Origin: Pseudomonas nabeulensis
GTDB taxonomy: Bacteria > Pseudomonadota > Gammaproteobacteria > Pseudomonadales > Pseudomonadaceae
Direction: 5' to 3'
Length of the DNA: 64,000 nucleotides
Assembly (NCBI RefSeq): GCF_004682045.1
Contig: NZ_QUZT01000037.1
Coordinates: forward strand, 1-64,000
The translations under genes were made by a program, and so were the position numbers. Shown here piece by piece: positions 62,513 to 64,000 of the stretch. The notes under the pieces were generated by a model. The model worked only from the letters and a program-made list of their open reading frames with translations. It ran no database searches and was not told the DNA's origin. Each line of letters starts with the position of its first letter. Position 1 is the first letter of the stretch.

Positions 62513-64000
62513 ATGAACAAACAAGCGCTTGAGTGGACTTACCTGGGCTTATCACTTGCCGTATGCGCAGGGCTGGCAACGTTGACCGACAGCGCACAAG
62601 CGTGTCCTTACACAATTACCGCCGGGGATGACGTGATCACCTGCACCAGCGGCGCAGGTGGGGCCTTGGTCGACCTACAAGGCAACAACACCCTGACCTT
62701 CCCTTCCGGTAACGGCAGTGTACAAAGCGTTACCTATGGCGCCGGCAACGACTTGATTGAGTTGAATACGCCCGGTGCGGTCATCGGTATAGGTGGGGTC
62801 AACATGGGGGATGGGGCCAATATTTTTCGTCTATTTCAAGGGCAGGTAAATTCCCCGGTTTTGCAAGGCTCTGGGGCCGATGTGGTGCAAATAAGCGGCG
62901 GACAAGCCGGAGCGATCAGCCAGGGCGACGGTGTCGACACTTTTTCGATGAGCGGGGGCACCATTACCTCGTTATCCCAAGGCGACGGCCACGACAAATT
63001 CTCAATGAGCGGGGGCACCATTCCCGGGTTCTTCGAGGACGGTGACGATGCCTTGATGACCGGCGGCAGCATCGGCCGCGTCGATATGAAGCTGGATAAC
63101 AATCTGTTCGATATGCGAGGCGGGACGATTATCGGCAACCTGGTGACCGGCCTTGGCAGAGACATCATTCTGGTCTCGGGCACCAGCTATATTGGGGGCA
63201 ACATCAGCACCAGTAGTGGAATCGACACCATCACCATCAGCGGCGGAACCGTTAACGGTCAGATCCTCGCGGGCAACGGCAATGACATCTTCAGCTGGAT
63301 CGGCGGCGGGTCCATCCATGGTTTTATCCTGCTGGGGCCAGACAACGATACCGCTCTGCTACAGAACCTGAATGAATCCATCCTCGCGTCCACACCTTTG
63401 ATTGACGGGGGTGTCGGCACCGATACGCTGACGTTCGATAATGCCCAGGCCACCACGCCGGGGCGTTATACCAACTGGGAAAACGTGATCCTGCAAAATA
63501 ACGCCGCCTTCACGCTCGGCGGCACATTTGTCTTGGGCGATGCAGGCACGGGCACAGGCACCATGACGCTGGGTGGCAGCAGCAAACTGTTGGTCAACAC
63601 CGGCGTCATCAGCCCATTCACCAGCGGGCAGTTGGTGACCCTGAACAACAGCGGCATGATTGACATGACCACCGGCAGTTCGATCGCTACCGATACCTTG
63701 ACCGTCAATGGCAACTACAGCGGCACTGGCGGCACGCTCGCCCTGCAATCCGTGCTCGGCGCTGACGGTTCAGCCAGCGATAAGCTGGTGATCAGCCAGG
63801 GAACGATCGGGGGTAATACCGGGATCAGCATCACCAACCTCGGAGGCACGGGCGCAGCAACGTTACAGGACGGTATTCAGGTGGTGCTGGCCACCAACGG
63901 CGCCACCGGCAGCGCCAGCGCCTTTACGCTGGCCGCGCCCGTCAAGGCCGGTGCATTCGACTACTTCCTGTTCAAGGGCGGCGTCACTGCCGGCACTGCC
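62513..64000 (+). CDS. Autotransporter passenger domain (5' part)
   Basis: 496 codons, open to the window end. MNKQALEWTYLGLSLAVCAG is a signal peptide ending near AQA. The mature part begins CPYTITAGDDVITC and continues as repeated beta-helix rungs (VQISGGQAGAISQGDGVDTF, SMSGGTITSLSQGDGHDKFS, SMSGGTIPG), then a less regular linker (VILQNNAAFTLGGTFVLGD). This is the pertactin-like passenger of a type Va autotransporter; the beta-barrel should lie beyond 64000. GAGGACGG precedes the ATG. Confidence 0.82.
   Translation, partial: MNKQALEWTYLGLSLAVCAGLATLTDSAQACPYTITAGDDVITCTSGAGGALVDLQGNNTLTFPSGNGSVQSVTYGAGNDLIELNTPGAVIGIGGVNMGDGANIFRLFQGQVNSPVLQGSGADVVQISGGQAGAISQGDGVDTFSMSGGTITSLSQGDGHDKFSMSGGTIPGFFEDGDDALMTGGSIGRVDMKLDNNLFDMRGGTIIGNLVTGLGRDIILVSGTSYIGGNISTSSGIDTITISGGTVNGQILAGNGNDIFSWIGGGSIHGFILLGPDNDTALLQNLNESILASTPLIDGGVGTDTLTFDNAQATTPGRYTNWENVILQNNAAFTLGGTFVLGDAGTGTGTMTLGGSSKLLVNTGVISPFTSGQLVTLNNSGMIDMTTGSSIATDTLTVNGNYSGTGGTLALQSVLGADGSASDKLVISQGTIGGNTGISITNLGGTGAATLQDGIQVVLATNGATGSASAFTLAAPVKAGAFDYFLFKGGVTAGTA

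Overview
The window looks like a chromosomal segment of a fluorescent Pseudomonas (P. fluorescens group). Reasons: a pvdQ pyoverdine-maturation acylase with a PvdS-type promoter, a glgA-treZ-malQ-treY-glgX block, Ku/LigD end joining, REP-type palindromes built on GTGGGAGC / GAGCAAGCTCCC cores, and generally high-GC coding. All names come from reading sequence motifs; no database search was run.

Layout. 0-5 kb: a periplasmic PQQ-type sugar dehydrogenase and a small secreted protein on the minus strand, then the ku-ligD pair. 5-9.2 kb: lipid A hydroxylase lpxO, a Wzz chain-length regulator, a small lipocalin-like protein and a methyltransferase. 9.4-18.3 kb: housekeeping genes: an ABC-F ATPase, an MFS exporter, an alpha/beta hydrolase, azoR with a divergent LysR regulator, a YjbR-type protein, a DUF1294 protein with uppP, and a pnuC/ribosylnicotinamide-kinase pair for NAD salvage. 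18.5-22 kb: periplasmic ggt, a GlxA-type AraC regulator, and two very small genes (a 27-residue membrane peptide and a 57-residue glycine-rich lipoprotein). 22.1-27.0 kb: a TetR regulator divergent from a complete three-part drug efflux operon (HlyD adaptor, DHA2 MFS pump, NodT outer-membrane channel).

27.1-38.1 kb is the accessory region. It begins with a RelE-type toxin/HTH antitoxin pair behind a palindromic operator and ends at a tRNA-Cys gene with a ruined integrase beside it. Between them lie fragments of a decayed prophage (ERF annealing protein, PAPS-reductase-like protein, cytosine methyltransferase, integrase). An IS66-family element with a frameshifted tnpB and a second, solo IS66 remnant are also present. 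Several intact-looking genes sit among the debris: a 325-residue protein of unknown family, a DUF4145 protein whose C-terminus is a hexanucleotide repeat, a membrane-anchored small protein, and a convergent pair of unknown genes sharing a C-terminal tail.

38.2-47.1 kb: pvdQ and a divergent Fur-like gene, a LysR/aldo-keto reductase pair, a SRPBCC protein, a DUF411/YqaA pair, an alpha/beta hydrolase and a 2-hydroxyacid dehydrogenase. 47.6-58.3 kb: alpha-glucan and trehalose metabolism. GlgA makes glucan, TreY and TreZ turn it into trehalose, and MalQ and GlgX remodel and debranch it. 58.3-62.3 kb: a tightly coupled, apparently uncharacterised set (acyl-CoA-dehydrogenase-like protein, PIG-L deacetylase, NodS-like methyltransferase, family 2 glycosyltransferase). 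A second PIG-L paralogue follows that has lost two catalytic positions. The window closes inside the passenger domain of an autotransporter.
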